Shown: positions 1-9,203 of the stretch, one piece after another | Position numbering within the stretch: the stretch's first letter is position 1 | Layout of the letters: every line of letters starts with the position of its first letter | From: Sphingobacterium thalpophilum | GTDB lineage: Bacteria > Bacteroidota > Bacteroidia > Sphingobacteriales > Sphingobacteriaceae | Length of the DNA stretch: 64,000 bases | Direction: 5' to 3' | NCBI RefSeq assembly: GCF_038396785.1 | Contig: NZ_CP151087.1 | Location: forward strand, 4,960,001 to 5,024,000 | Notes under the pieces: model-generated | The model's input: only the letters and a program-made list of their open reading frames with translations | Database searches by the model: none | What the model was told of the DNA's origin: nothing | Translations under genes and position numbers: made by a program

Positions 1-252
1 AACTTAACCTTATCTATTTTGGGGGAGAATGGCGTCTACACAAAGTATCAGTCAGAAATCATGTTGGCGGCATTTTTTAATCAGCATAAACCCAAGACTG
101 TTAAATTGACGCAAGCAAACAATGCGAACAATGGCTATCAATATTTTACATTTACATTAGCTACAGAACAAACAAACTATCGTGTCTTTATTAAGATCGG
201 CGTAGGAAATAATAACCATTCGATTGAAGAGCTAAGAATCGACAAAAATTAA
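1..252 (+). CDS. DUF4783-like protein, C-terminal part (5' end outside window)
   Basis: The reading frame is open from base 1 and ends at 252, so this is the last 83 residues of a longer protein; the TTG at 19 is not a convincing start. The visible part alternates short beta-strand-like stretches (for example YQYFTFTLATEQ and YRVFIKIGVG), as expected for a small alpha+beta NTF2-like fold. Small DUF4783 proteins often lie directly upstream of nadC in Bacteroidota, and nadC begins 77 bases downstream here. The family call rests on that context plus general appearance, so it is tentative. No catalytic residues are evident, and the function is unknown. Confidence 0.55.
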   Translation, partial: NLTLSILGENGVYTKYQSEIMLAAFFNQHKPKTVKLTQANNANNGYQYFTFTLATEQTNYRVFIKIGVGNNNHSIEELRIDKN

Positions 253-328
253 AGCTAGCGATGCTTTTTTTATAAATCTATTTTTCGATTAAAAAATTAT
301 TCCACATCTTAGCCCAATAAATAGTATT

Positions 329-1186
329 ATGGAGAAGGAAATCAAGGACTTTTTGGCCCATTTTGTAAAACAGGCTGTCGCGGAGGATTTGGGCGATGGA
401 GATCATACCTCACTTTCTACGATTGAAACTGGGGCACAAGGGGAAGCCAAATTGATTGTTAAGGATAATGGTATTTTGGCCGGGGTTGAAGTGGCGCAGG
501 CGATTATTGCCTATATTGACGATACGTTGACCTGCGAGGTGTTTATCCACGATGGAATTCAGGTTAAAGTAGGTGATATTGCTTTTTATGTGAGGGGAAA
601 TATCCAAAGTATTTTGCTGGCAGAGCGTTTGGTGCTGAATGTCATGCAGCGTATGAGTGGCATAGCGACAACTACCCGAAAATACGTAGACCTTCTCAAA
701 GGTACAGATACGAAAGTTTTGGATACCCGGAAAACCACACCCTTATTGCGTGTATTGGAGAAAGAAGCCGTTCGTATAGGAGGCGGGACTAACCACCGTT
801 TTGGTCTATTTGATATGATTTTAATTAAGGACAATCATGTGGACTATAGTGGCGGTATTGTACCGGCTCTAAAGCGCGCAAATGATTACAGAAAAAGCCT
901 AAATAAACCGATAGAAATAGAAATTGAAGTCCGAAATTTTGCGGAGCTTGATGAAGTTCTTAACTTTGGCGAAGTGGACCGGATCATGTTAGATAATTTT
1001 TCACCGCAAGATGTAGCCAAAGCTGTTCAGCTAATTGACCATCGATTCAAGACAGAGGCCTCTGGGGGAATAACTTTCGACACGATCCGATCGTATGCGG
1101 AGGCCGGGGTAGATTATATTTCAGTAGGCGCTTTGACACATAGTGTAAAGAGCTTGGATCTTAGTCTGAAAGCCAAATTAATATAA
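329..1186 (+). CDS. nadC: Nicotinate-nucleotide diphosphorylase (carboxylating), quinolinate phosphoribosyltransferase
   Basis: It converts quinolinate and PRPP to nicotinate mononucleotide, CO2 and PPi in cytosolic de novo NAD synthesis. The 285 residues match the usual family length. An N-terminal EDLGDGDHTS segment is followed by ERLVLNVMQRMSGIAT (residues 99-114), then DTRKTTP (132-138) and HRFGLFDMILIKDNH (156-170), which contain the basic residues that bind substrate phosphates. EIEVRN, IMLDNF and the closing ASGGIT and VGALTHS segments follow the type II PRTase barrel order. The ATG at 329 gives the conserved N-terminus. plsY follows after 15 bases, so the two are probably cotranscribed. 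Confidence 0.97.
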   Translation: MEKEIKDFLAHFVKQAVAEDLGDGDHTSLSTIETGAQGEAKLIVKDNGILAGVEVAQAIIAYIDDTLTCEVFIHDGIQVKVGDIAFYVRGNIQSILLAERLVLNVMQRMSGIATTTRKYVDLLKGTDTKVLDTRKTTPLLRVLEKEAVRIGGGTNHRFGLFDMILIKDNHVDYSGGIVPALKRANDYRKSLNKPIEIEIEVRNFAELDEVLNFGEVDRIMLDNFSPQDVAKAVQLIDHRFKTEASGGITFDTIRSYAEAGVDYISVGALTHSVKSLDLSLKAKLI

Positions 1187-1201
1187 GAACTGATTTAATT
1201 A

Positions 1202-1852
1202 ATGATATCGATTTATTTAGTAACTGCAGTATTACTAGCTTATTTGTTTGGGTCCATACCTACAGCAGTATGGTTGGGACAGGCATTTTATGGGGTAGAT
1301 GTTCGTGAGTATGGTAGCGGTAATGCTGGGGCGACTAACACCTTTCGCGTATTGGGTCCTAAAGCGGGGTCGATCGTGATGTTTGTAGATATATTTAAAG
1401 GCTGGACAGCAACAAACCTCGCTTATTTAATCGAATTGGGGCAAAATACGAGCGATGTCCAATTTGTCAACTTTCAGTTGGCCTTAGGCGTTATTGCGGT
1501 ATTAGGGCATTTATTTCCTGTATTCGCCGGATTTAGAGGCGGAAAAGGGGTGGCAACACTTTGCGGGATGATTCTCGCGATCCATACACCGGCTGCATTG
1601 GTCTGTGTTTCTGTATTTATCATTATCCTGCTGACCACACATTATGTTTCATTGGGATCCATTTCAGCGGGATTTGCATTTCCCTTTAGTTTGGCCTTTA
1701 TTTTTAAAACAACCATACCCTCTGTGCTGCTTTACGGCATAGCCATCTGTATTCTGTTGTTAATTACCCACCAAAAGAATATTGAGCGCCTGTTAAAGGG
1801 GCACGAATCCAAGATTTATCTCTTCAAGAAAAAGGCTAAGGAAAAAGAATAG
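1202..1852 (+). CDS. plsY: Acyl-phosphate:glycerol-3-phosphate acyltransferase PlsY
   Basis: It is an inner-membrane enzyme that transfers an acyl group from acyl phosphate to glycerol-3-phosphate, giving lysophosphatidic acid, the first step of phospholipid synthesis. The 216 residues form several hydrophobic segments. Diagnostic loops are visible: GSIP near the N-terminus, YGSGNAGATN (about 37-46) and FRGGKGVAT (111-119), which are the phosphate and glycerol-3-phosphate binding motifs of PlsY. The basic C-terminal tail is cytosolic by expectation. The gene lies close behind nadC on the same strand. An imperfect inverted repeat (arms CACAATAATT at 1854-1863 and AATTATTGTG at 1887-1896) follows the stop but has no T-run. 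Confidence 0.96.
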   Translation: MISIYLVTAVLLAYLFGSIPTAVWLGQAFYGVDVREYGSGNAGATNTFRVLGPKAGSIVMFVDIFKGWTATNLAYLIELGQNTSDVQFVNFQLALGVIAVLGHLFPVFAGFRGGKGVATLCGMILAIHTPAALVCVSVFIIILLTTHYVSLGSISAGFAFPFSLAFIFKTTIPSVLLYGIAICILLLITHQKNIERLLKGHESKIYLFKKKAKEKE

Positions 1853-1977
1853 GCACAATAATTGTATTTGCTAAGTACGATTTAATAATTATTGTGAAAT
1901 ATCCATGTGGGAAGAGCGGAAACGCGATTATCTTTCGCTTTGAAACTCCATATGGCCCTTGAAATAAAATATAAACT

Positions 1978-2790
1978 ATGAACGGAATGTTTAAGTATTC
2001 AGCTATGGTATTAGCGTGTGTAACACTGGCATCGGGGTTGTCAGGTTGTGCAACTTCAGCTGTTACCGGGAAAAAATATTTGAAATTAGTGAGTGCTGAT
2101 CAGGTTAACCAGCAAGCAGCATTGGCTTATAAAGATTTTTTATCGAAGAATGGTGCTAAAGTGGTCACTGGAACTGCGGATGCGGCGATGGTAAAACGTG
2201 TTGGTAACAAGTTGGCAACAGCGGTTAATCAGTATTTGCAGAGTACAGGTCGCGCAAATCAATTTAACTTCAATTGGGAATTTAATTTGGTGAAGAGTGA
2301 TGACGTGAATGCCTGGTGTATGCCTGGGGGTAAAGTTGCGGTATATACTGGAATATTACCAGTAACACGTACGGAAGCAGGTTTGGCAACCGTGATGGGA
2401 CACGAGATCGCACATGCTATTGAAGAACATTCTGTGGCTCAGGCTTCGAATCAGATAGCGCTGCAATTGGGTGGACAGATTTTAGGTTCAGCTGCAGGCG
2501 TATCTGGAAACAGTACGCTTGGTGTTTTTAACAATCTTTATGGATTAGGAGGCAACTTGGCGCAACTGAAATTTTCGCGAAGCGACGAATCTGATGCGGA
2601 TGCAGCAGGTTTGATCATTATGGCTTTGGCGGGTTACAATCCCAATGAAGCTGTAGATTTCTGGAAGCGTATGGCATCGGGTAGTCAAAAAGGGCAGCCA
2701 GAGTTTTTGAGTACCCACCCGAGTGATGAGCGACGGATTGCGGATATTCAGAAATTGATTCCAAACGCAATGAAATATTATAAAAAATAA
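1978..2790 (+). CDS. M48 family zinc metallopeptidase, lipoprotein
   Basis: It is predicted to be a periplasmic lipid-anchored zinc protease of the Oma1/LoiP/BepA-like group, involved in envelope protein quality control. A signal peptide ends in the lipobox LSGC with Cys24. The zinc motif HEIAH is at residues 142-146, and the downstream glutamate ligand is in the SDESDADA segment (Glu204). WCMPGGKVAVYTG before the active site is typical of M48. The length of 270 residues fits the short M48C type without TPR repeats. The gene stands alone between plsY and a bidirectional terminator. Substrates cannot be told from sequence. Confidence 0.93.
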   Translation: MNGMFKYSAMVLACVTLASGLSGCATSAVTGKKYLKLVSADQVNQQAALAYKDFLSKNGAKVVTGTADAAMVKRVGNKLATAVNQYLQSTGRANQFNFNWEFNLVKSDDVNAWCMPGGKVAVYTGILPVTRTEAGLATVMGHEIAHAIEEHSVAQASNQIALQLGGQILGSAAGVSGNSTLGVFNNLYGLGGNLAQLKFSRSDESDADAAGLIIMALAGYNPNEAVDFWKRMASGSQKGQPEFLSTHPSDERRIADIQKLIPNAMKYYKK

Positions 2791-2811
2791 GGAGTCAATA
2801 CGATAAAAAAA

Positions 2812-2850
2812 GCGGAGTATCCAAATGAATGAGATACTCCGCTTTTTTTT
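2812..2850. terminator. Bidirectional intrinsic terminator
   Basis: A perfect 10-bp stem (GCGGAGTATC, 2812-2821, with GATACTCCGC, 2833-2842) is flanked by an A-run on the left and a T-run on the right. It lies between the convergent peptidase gene and the gene ending at 2870, so it can stop transcription from both sides. Confidence 0.9.
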
Positions 2851-2869
2851 TACTTTATTTATGGCTGTA

Positions 2870-3418
2870 TTATACCCCAGCAAAAGCGTCACTGATTCCG
2901 AGTACGACTCCAACGACCAATCCCATAAAATTGAACGCAATGGTAATAATGACCATGATTCCAATAAATTTATAGTGTTTTTTGAGCGCATCTAAGCATA
3001 ATTCCAATTGGATGCTGTCACGGTTTGCTATTGCTTTTTTTGCTTTGGATCCAAAATTATACAGGAAATAGATGGGAAGGCAGAAGAAAGCAAGAAATAA
3101 AAGATAAAGTACACCAAAGGTGGATAAAGCTCCTGCTGTTACATATTCGTCGGCACCGAGTGATAATGCACTGGCACCGAAGATCAGGCTGACCATGGTT
3201 ATGGCAGAAATGCCGATGAAAATAAAACAGACAATGGCCAGAAAGTTGGCCCATTTGGCCGCTGAAGCCAAGAAGGAGAGTCCTGCTGGAGACAGTTTAA
3301 TGTCTGCAGGTTCTTGAAAAGAAGAATTTTGAATACCGTCTTCCATGAAGCATAAATTAATAGGTGTGCGAATTTCTGAAAAGTTCTCGGTTTTTGAAAC
3401 ATTTTTTATAGAAACCAT
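2870..3418 (-). CDS. Small membrane protein, DUF5362-like
   Basis: The product is 182 residues, with a predicted hydrophobic helix at the AAKWANFLAIVCFIFIGIS segment, a second after GALSTFGVLYLLFLAFF, and a third near the C-terminus (IGIMVIITIAFNFMGLVVG). A soluble, partly basic loop lies between the second and third. The pattern resembles the small Bacteroidota family DUF5362, whose function is unknown; the family name is from memory and tentative. Two starts are possible: ATG at 3418, or the internal ATG at 3346 (MEDGIQ), which would remove 24 residues that do not look membrane-related and is the more family-like choice. It is convergent with the M48 peptidase. Confidence 0.75.
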   Translation of the reverse strand: MVSIKNVSKTENFSEIRTPINLCFMEDGIQNSSFQEPADIKLSPAGLSFLASAAKWANFLAIVCFIFIGISAITMVSLIFGASALSLGADEYVTAGALSTFGVLYLLFLAFFCLPIYFLYNFGSKAKKAIANRDSIQLELCLDALKKHYKFIGIMVIITIAFNFMGLVVGVVLGISDAFAGV

Positions 3419-3751
3419 CAGGCCTATAGAATCGTTTAGATTTTTGGTCAGAATAGGTTACAGTGGCTCAAATTTGACAAGGAACTGAGTTATTTAATAA
3501 AATTCTCGATTGACTGGAAATTAGCTAATTTTTTTTTAAAACTTAAATCTCAATTGGAAGAATGTTGTTACAAAAGAATTTTAGCGATTTGATGTGGAAA
3601 ACTATTTTAAGTAGGTCCGTATGAGGGGATATGCTGGTTTAAAACATGTTATAACGTTTTTTTCGCTAATAAATTGTATGTTAATATAGTAATTTAGGAC
3701 TGTATTTCATGAAGTATGTGTGGTTTAGTGTGTTAAGTTTATATTAAGTCC

Positions 3752-3781
3752 TTTGTAATTTAAAATCTCTTAGTAATTTTG
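3752..3781 (+). promoter_or_regulatory. Bacteroidota-type promoter for the TonB receptor gene
   Basis: TTTG at 3752-3755 and TAATTTTG at 3774-3781 match the -33 TTG and -7 TAnnTTTG elements with 18 bases between. A start site near 3788 would leave a leader of about 20 bases before the ATG at 3810. The rest of the 390-base gap (3419-3751) shows no gene; it is AT-rich. Confidence 0.6.
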
Positions 3782-3809
3782 CTTAACATTTTTTAACAAA
3801 TCACATTAT

Positions 3810-6800
3810 ATGAAAAGATCTTTACTCTTTTTCGCTCTTGTTATGGCCAGCTATGGTGCTGTACAAGCTCAGGTTACGACAAGTAGCGTTACAGGTATTG
3901 TAAAAGAAGCAAACGGCAGTGTAACTTCGGGAGCAACAATCAAAGCTACACACGTTCCATCGGGAACAGTTTACTCTGGTTCTTCAAATTCAGCAGGTCG
4001 TTTTAACCTACCAGCGATGCGTGTTGGCGGACCTTACAGAATAGAGGTAACTTATGTTGGACAAAATCCGATTGTTTATAATGATGTTTATATACAATTA
4101 GGTCAGCCCTATGTTCTGAATAGTACTTTTGGCAGTAGTGAGACCGTATTGGATGAGGTCACTGTAACTAGAACAGGTGGGTCTAAAAATTTAAAGACTG
4201 GTGCTGAAACTTCGATTTCGAGAAAGCAGATGGAAAATTTACCTACTGTTTCTCGTTCGATTGAAGATTTTACTCGTTTGACGCCACAAGCCGATGTGAA
4301 AGGGCAGTCTGTCTCCATTGGCGGTATGAACAATAGATTCAATCAATTTACTATCGACGGAGCTGTTACCAATGATGTATTTGGTCTTAATGCAAATGGT
4401 TTAAACGGTGGTGGTAGTGGTACGAATCCGATATCTTTGGATGCGATCGAGCAGATGTCTGTTCAAGTGGCACCGTTTGATGTGCGCTCCAGTGGCTTTG
4501 CTGGAGGCGGTATTTCAGCAGTAACTAAATCAGGTACAAATCAATTTCAGGGATCAGTTTATCATTATTTTAGAAATCAGGATTTTACTGGTAAAACCCC
4601 AAAATCTTTGGTCAAAGATGGTGAGGAAAGAACTAAATTGGCAAACTTTTCAGAAAAAACATACGGCGTACGCTTAGGAGGACCTATTGTTAAGGATAAG
4701 TTGTTTTTCTTTGTAAATTACGAACATACGAAAAATAATACACCAGAAAATTATCCTGTAGGATCATCAAGCTCAAATTTATTAGAAGCTGATGCTCAAC
4801 GTATTTATGACATCGCATTAAATAAATATAAATATGATGCAGGTTCTTACACTGATCTTGCAGATGAAAATACATCCAATAAAGTGATGACACGCTTGGA
4901 CTGGAATATTAATGAAAAGAACAAACTTTCGTTGAGATACAATTATGTAGATGGTGTCGATATGGGTAATACGCGTACACAATCTTCATTAACTTTTGGT
5001 AATGGTGCTATCTTAAAAGATTTTAAGTCAAATACTTTGACGTTGGAGTTAAGTAGCCGTATTAACAATTCATTGGCAAATAGCTTTATTGCTGGTTATT
5101 CGAGAGTGAGGGACGCTAGGAGCTATAAAGGCCAGTTGTTTCCAAATGTTAGAATAAATGTACCAAGACAAATGGAGGTTAATGGAAAATTAACAACCGT
5201 GACAGGTACATACTATTTAGGTGTAGATCCTTATAGTAATATCAATCAATTGGACCAGGATGTTTATACTTTATCGAATAACTTGACTTGGTATAAAGGA
5301 CTGCATACATTAACTTTCGGTACGCATAATGAATTTTATAAAATGTATAATGCATATACACAAAATTCAAATGGTGCCTTTGTTTTTAGTGATTCTAAAG
5401 CTGGAGATATTAACCCTGCTACAGGAAAAGCCTATACAGCAATTGAGAACTTTGAGAGAGGTTTGGCAAATAGCATGAACTATAGCTATAGCAATACAGA
5501 TGATCCTCGCCAAGGAGCCAAATTTGATGCTGTTCAGTTAGGTTTTTATGCTCAAGATGAGTTTCAAATGCAGGATAATTTAAAAATAACTGCTGGCGTT
5601 CGAGTGGATATTCCAATTTATTTGGATAAACCGATGGAAAATACTGATTTTAATAATTCAATATTAGCAAAACAGTATAACGTCCAAACCAATCGTATGC
5701 CTAGTGCGCCTTTAATGTTCTCACCTCGTATTGGGTTCAACTGGGATGTAAATAGAGATCGTTCGACTGTCGTAAGGGGAGGAATGGGAATATTTACATC
5801 TAGAGTTCCATTTGTTTGGGCAGCGGGTGCATTTACCCAAAGTGGGGCATTACTTGGCGGTAATAGTCTTGGTAATGGTACTGATGCAAATGTGCCGTTT
5901 ATAAGTGATGTTAACAATTTGCCAAAGTATTCGGGCACAGTTACACCATCTGGAAACATTACAGTACTTGATAAGAATCTGAAATTGCCTCAAATTGCAC
6001 GTTTCTCTGGTGGAGTGGATCAAGTACTACCATATGGAGTTAAAGGAACTTTAGAATTTATTTATTCTAAAAACTTAAGTGCATTTAATTTTAGAGATTT
6101 AAATCTCGAGAGGCCAATTGGTACGTTAGAGGGGGCAGATAATCGATTAGTTTATGATGCAAATAACAATAACCGCCGAGTTCTCGATAATTATACAGAG
6201 GTTATTTACGTTAATAATGTTAACAAAGGTTACTCTTGGTCAACTACCGCATCACTATCAAAAAGCTTCTTGTTTGGCCTAGATGCATCTGTTGCGTATA
6301 CTTATACCGCAGCTAAAGATTTAATTTCTGGTACATCGTCTCAGAACCAATCCAATTGGTATAGAGTTGCTTCTGTAAATGGTTCTAACAATGTAACCCT
6401 TGCTCACAATCCATTTAGTACTGGAAGTCGTGTAATCGGATTTTTATCATTCTCGAAAGAATATTTAAAACATTTAGGGACTTCTGTTTCTCTTGTATAC
6501 ACTGGACAATCTGGAGCTAGATTCTCCTATTTAGCTGGAGGTAACCTAACCGGCTATGCAACTTCATCTAGTAATCAGTTTAACTTAATGTATATCCCTA
6601 GGGATCAGTCCGAAATTACTTTTGTACAAAATGGCGATCAGACACCTCAACAACAATGGGAAGCTTTGAATGGATTTATTGAATCAAATGATTATTTGAA
6701 ATCGAGAAGAGGACAATATGCGGAAAGAAATGGAGCTAGGTCGCCATTCTCTCATAAGTTTGATTTGAAAATTGTTCAAGATTTATTCACGAATATTGGA

Positions 6801-7061
6801 AATACCAAAAATAAACTTCAACTTTCAGTTGATATCATGAACGTTGGTAACTTGCTGAATGGAGATTGGGGTAAACAATATACTGGAGCAGGTAGTTTCT
6901 GGGATAATAGTTTTATACCTGTGACATTTGCTGGTTATGAGGGAACAACTAAAAAACCTACTTACAGATTATCAAATATAAATAACAATGTACCTTATTA
7001 TGTGCAAGACATCTATTCAAGGTGGTCAGCACAAGTGGGAATTCGTTATATTTTCAACTAA
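3810..7061 (+). CDS. TonB-dependent outer-membrane receptor with N-terminal carboxypeptidase-regulatory-like domain (Oar-like)
   Basis: It is predicted to be a 1083-residue outer-membrane beta-barrel importer or adhesin-like receptor energised by TonB. A signal peptide (about 1-20, ending AVQAQ) precedes a beta-sandwich carboxypeptidase regulatory-like domain (about 22-105, SVTGIVKEANG), a plug domain (about 115-235, with FTIDGAVTNDVFG), and a long barrel ending in an aromatic strand (VGIRYIFN). No SusD-type partner follows, which separates it from SusC systems and places it with the single-gene Oar-like receptors. The substrate is unknown. A well-formed promoter precedes it and a strong terminator follows, so it is a single-gene unit. 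Confidence 0.92.
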   Translation: MKRSLLFFALVMASYGAVQAQVTTSSVTGIVKEANGSVTSGATIKATHVPSGTVYSGSSNSAGRFNLPAMRVGGPYRIEVTYVGQNPIVYNDVYIQLGQPYVLNSTFGSSETVLDEVTVTRTGGSKNLKTGAETSISRKQMENLPTVSRSIEDFTRLTPQADVKGQSVSIGGMNNRFNQFTIDGAVTNDVFGLNANGLNGGGSGTNPISLDAIEQMSVQVAPFDVRSSGFAGGGISAVTKSGTNQFQGSVYHYFRNQDFTGKTPKSLVKDGEERTKLANFSEKTYGVRLGGPIVKDKLFFFVNYEHTKNNTPENYPVGSSSSNLLEADAQRIYDIALNKYKYDAGSYTDLADENTSNKVMTRLDWNINEKNKLSLRYNYVDGVDMGNTRTQSSLTFGNGAILKDFKSNTLTLELSSRINNSLANSFIAGYSRVRDARSYKGQLFPNVRINVPRQMEVNGKLTTVTGTYYLGVDPYSNINQLDQDVYTLSNNLTWYKGLHTLTFGTHNEFYKMYNAYTQNSNGAFVFSDSKAGDINPATGKAYTAIENFERGLANSMNYSYSNTDDPRQGAKFDAVQLGFYAQDEFQMQDNLKITAGVRVDIPIYLDKPMENTDFNNSILAKQYNVQTNRMPSAPLMFSPRIGFNWDVNRDRSTVVRGGMGIFTSRVPFVWAAGAFTQSGALLGGNSLGNGTDANVPFISDVNNLPKYSGTVTPSGNITVLDKNLKLPQIARFSGGVDQVLPYGVKGTLEFIYSKNLSAFNFRDLNLERPIGTLEGADNRLVYDANNNNRRVLDNYTEVIYVNNVNKGYSWSTTASLSKSFLFGLDASVAYTYTAAKDLISGTSSQNQSNWYRVASVNGSNNVTLAHNPFSTGSRVIGFLSFSKEYLKHLGTSVSLVYTGQSGARFSYLAGGNLTGYATSSSNQFNLMYIPRDQSEITFVQNGDQTPQQQWEALNGFIESNDYLKSRRGQYAERNGARSPFSHKFDLKIVQDLFTNIGNTKNKLQLSVDIMNVGNLLNGDWGKQYTGAGSFWDNSFIPVTFAGYEGTTKKPTYRLSNINNNVPYYVQDIYSRWSAQVGIRYIFN

Positions 7062-7081
7062 TCTGAAGAACATATCTTAAG

Positions 7082-7114
7082 AAGACCGTCCTAGATTCTA
7101 GGACGGTCTTTTTT
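7082..7114 (+). terminator. Intrinsic terminator after TonB receptor
   Basis: A 13-bp stem (AAGACCGTCCTAG, 7082-7094, with CTAGGACGGTCTT, 7098-7110) with a 3-base loop is followed by a T-run. It lies 20 bases after the receptor stop. Confidence 0.92.
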
Positions 7115-7275
7115 GTTTCAGAATGAACAAAATGGGAGTCGCTTTTCTAGAGATCTATTATAGGATTTTCATAGCTCTTAACCCTCTTATTCTTATTTAT
7201 ATTGTATTACTAGAAAATTTATTACATTGAAAAAGAGATAAATAAATTGACGCCTTTATTATTTGTATTGAATTC

Positions 7276-8621
7276 ACTTGCGTCCTAAACGTTTAAAAAG
7301 TGGCGGTGTTTGGATATAGCAAAGTTGCTATATTTAAATTGCAAAATTATAACACACCGCCATGATAAATTTAAATGTTTTTAGTCAGATTTTATCTCTT
7401 ATCGACCGCGAATTATTCAAAGATTTGGTTTCAAAGCACAAAAGTGACAAACATCAGAAAGGGATCAACAGCTGGACGCATCTAGTCAGTATGCTTTTCT
7501 GTCATTTTTCCTCGGCAGATTCGGTTCGTGATATTAGTAACGGTCTACGCAGTACCACTGGTAATCTGAACCACTTAGGTGTAGTAAGAGCTCCAAGTAA
7601 GTCTAATATATCCTATATCAACACACACCGTACCCATGAACTTTTCAAAGATCTTTACTATTCTGTTTTGGATAGGCTTTGGCAAAAGGACACCCATTTT
7701 CGCAAAGATCTTGGTCAGCTAAAGCGTAAAGTATATCTGATGGATGCAAGCATCATCCCCTTATGTCTATCTGTATTTGACTGGGCAAAGTTTCGCAGCA
7801 CCAAAGGTGCCGTAAAGCTGCACACTGTCTTGGATTATGATGGCTGCCTACCTGTTTTTATGCAGATTACCGATGGAAAAGTACATGAGAGCCAGCGAGC
7901 CGGTAGTTACAGTTTTTCCAAGGGAAGCGTGGTGGTAGTGGACCGTGGCTACGTGGATTACAGCTGGCTTGGGGATTTGGACAGCAGGGGGTGTTACTTC
8001 GTTACCAGGAGTAAAGTTAATATGAAGTACAAGGTTATCAAGTCCTATCAGAGTGAAGCACTCATGGAAAAGGGGATCCTTAAGGATGAGCTCATTGAGC
8101 TATCCGGTGCTGCCTGCAATAAATACAACGGCAAGCCGCTACGCCTAGTCCACTTTTGGGACAGCACCACTGGCAATGAGTACCACTTTTTGACCAATAA
8201 TACGAAGTGGAAGGCTTCTTTGGTGGCAAACATCTATAAACAACGCTGGCATATCGAAGTCTTCTTCAAGCATCTAAAGCAGCGCTTAAAAGTATCGACA
8301 TTCATAGGGACTTCTGAAAATGCAGTGATGATCCAGATCTGGACTTCACTCATTGGCATATTACTGTTAAAATACTTACAAAAAAAGGCCAAATATGACT
8401 GGAACCTGTCCAATCTGGTCGCATTCATCAGAATGAATATCTTCGTGAAAATAAACATCTGGCAATGGATAGATGATCCCTTTCTCAGGCCGCCTATAAA
8501 AGGAAAAAAGGGACAGCTAAAGATCTTCGCAGATTGAAAAATAGGGGTCAATATCGAAATGATGAAAAAAGCTATGCTTGTACCACAGAAATCGAATCCT
8601 AAAATTTATTTAGGACACATA
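7276..8621 (+). mobile_element. IS4-family insertion sequence, about 1.35 kb
   Basis: The element is bounded by a 12-bp direct repeat (TGTATTGAATTC at 7264-7275 and 8622-8633), within the 9-13 bp usual for IS4-family target duplications. The two ends share GTCCTAAA in inverted orientation near the tips, so the terminal inverted repeats are imperfect. One transposase gene fills most of it. The element is complete and could be mobile. Confidence 0.85.
7362..8537 (+). CDS. IS4-family transposase (DUF4372 type)
   Basis: It is a 391-residue DDE transposase for cut-and-paste movement. The N-terminal DUF4372-like region (SWTHLVSMLFCHFSS) precedes the catalytic core: first Asp in LMDASIIPL, second Asp in VVVDRGYVDY, and the C-terminal YREK signature Y-x2-R-x3-E-x6-K in YKQRWHIEVFFKHLK, which is diagnostic of IS4. 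The ATG at 7362 lies 86 bases inside the left end. The frame is intact. Confidence 0.93.
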   Translation: MINLNVFSQILSLIDRELFKDLVSKHKSDKHQKGINSWTHLVSMLFCHFSSADSVRDISNGLRSTTGNLNHLGVVRAPSKSNISYINTHRTHELFKDLYYSVLDRLWQKDTHFRKDLGQLKRKVYLMDASIIPLCLSVFDWAKFRSTKGAVKLHTVLDYDGCLPVFMQITDGKVHESQRAGSYSFSKGSVVVVDRGYVDYSWLGDLDSRGCYFVTRSKVNMKYKVIKSYQSEALMEKGILKDELIELSGAACNKYNGKPLRLVHFWDSTTGNEYHFLTNNTKWKASLVANIYKQRWHIEVFFKHLKQRLKVSTFIGTSENAVMIQIWTSLIGILLLKYLQKKAKYDWNLSNLVAFIRMNIFVKINIWQWIDDPFLRPPIKGKKGQLKIFAD

Positions 8622-9141
8622 TGTATTGAATTCGTTTAGTCGTGTCCTTTGATCTCCGTTTATGGTATGTGTTATGTCTTTTCCGTTTCTAAAAAAAGAA
8701 GTTTTATAATAAGCTATCAAGCCGAGACTAAAGTTTTTATAAGGATATTCAACTAACAGACTTAGGTTATTAGTGCCCCCAATATCCCCTTGTGTAAAAG
8801 AAGGTTTTCTAAAGTTAGTCCGTAGATTCCAAAAACCTTCAGATTTGAGCTTTGATAAATATATAGTGTTTTGTAATTCAAAATAGAAGTTTTTTCGAAA
8901 TCCAATTCCAGTATTTAAACCGATGTGTTTCATCGAAAATTTATAATAACTATCCAATCCAGTGGATTTATCAATAATAGGGAAATAGTGCTTTTCATAA
9001 TTTAAATTAGTCGATAAGAATACCGTAAATTGTTTGCTCAGATAAAAATAATATCTTTTGAATCAACCATCCTGCTTCAAATAGACGTATTAACTGCCTG
9101 TATTTATTATAAAGAATCACTACTAACCGACAAAAAAATAT

Positions 9142-9173
9142 AAGGAGCCATCTGTTCAGGTAGCTCCTTTTTT
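9142..9173 (+). terminator. Terminator-like hairpin upstream of second IS4-family transposase
   Basis: AAGGAGC (9142-9148) pairs with GCTCCTT (9163-9169), followed by a T-run. It lies 30 bases before the transposase start, where such hairpins commonly block read-through from outside into the transposase. Confidence 0.6.
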
Positions 9174-9203
9174 CATATTTTAGTTTTACTACACACTAAA
9201 AAT

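Larger units (their letters stand above)
7222..9062 (-). pseudogene. Outer-membrane beta-barrel protein fragment split by an IS4-family element
   Basis: On the minus strand an open frame runs from about 9062 down to 8622 (about 147 codons), with alternating aromatic and polar strands typical of an outer-membrane barrel (for example NLSLLVEYPYKNFSLGLIAYY). At 8622 it enters the insertion sequence. Removing 7264-8621, that is the element plus one copy of its target duplication, the frame continues without a break into 7263-7222 and adds NNKGVNLFISFSM before a TAA, a classic barrel C-terminus. The 5' part is also missing: an in-frame stop occurs at 9063-9065, just before the second IS4-family region. 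No function can be assigned. Confidence 0.75.
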
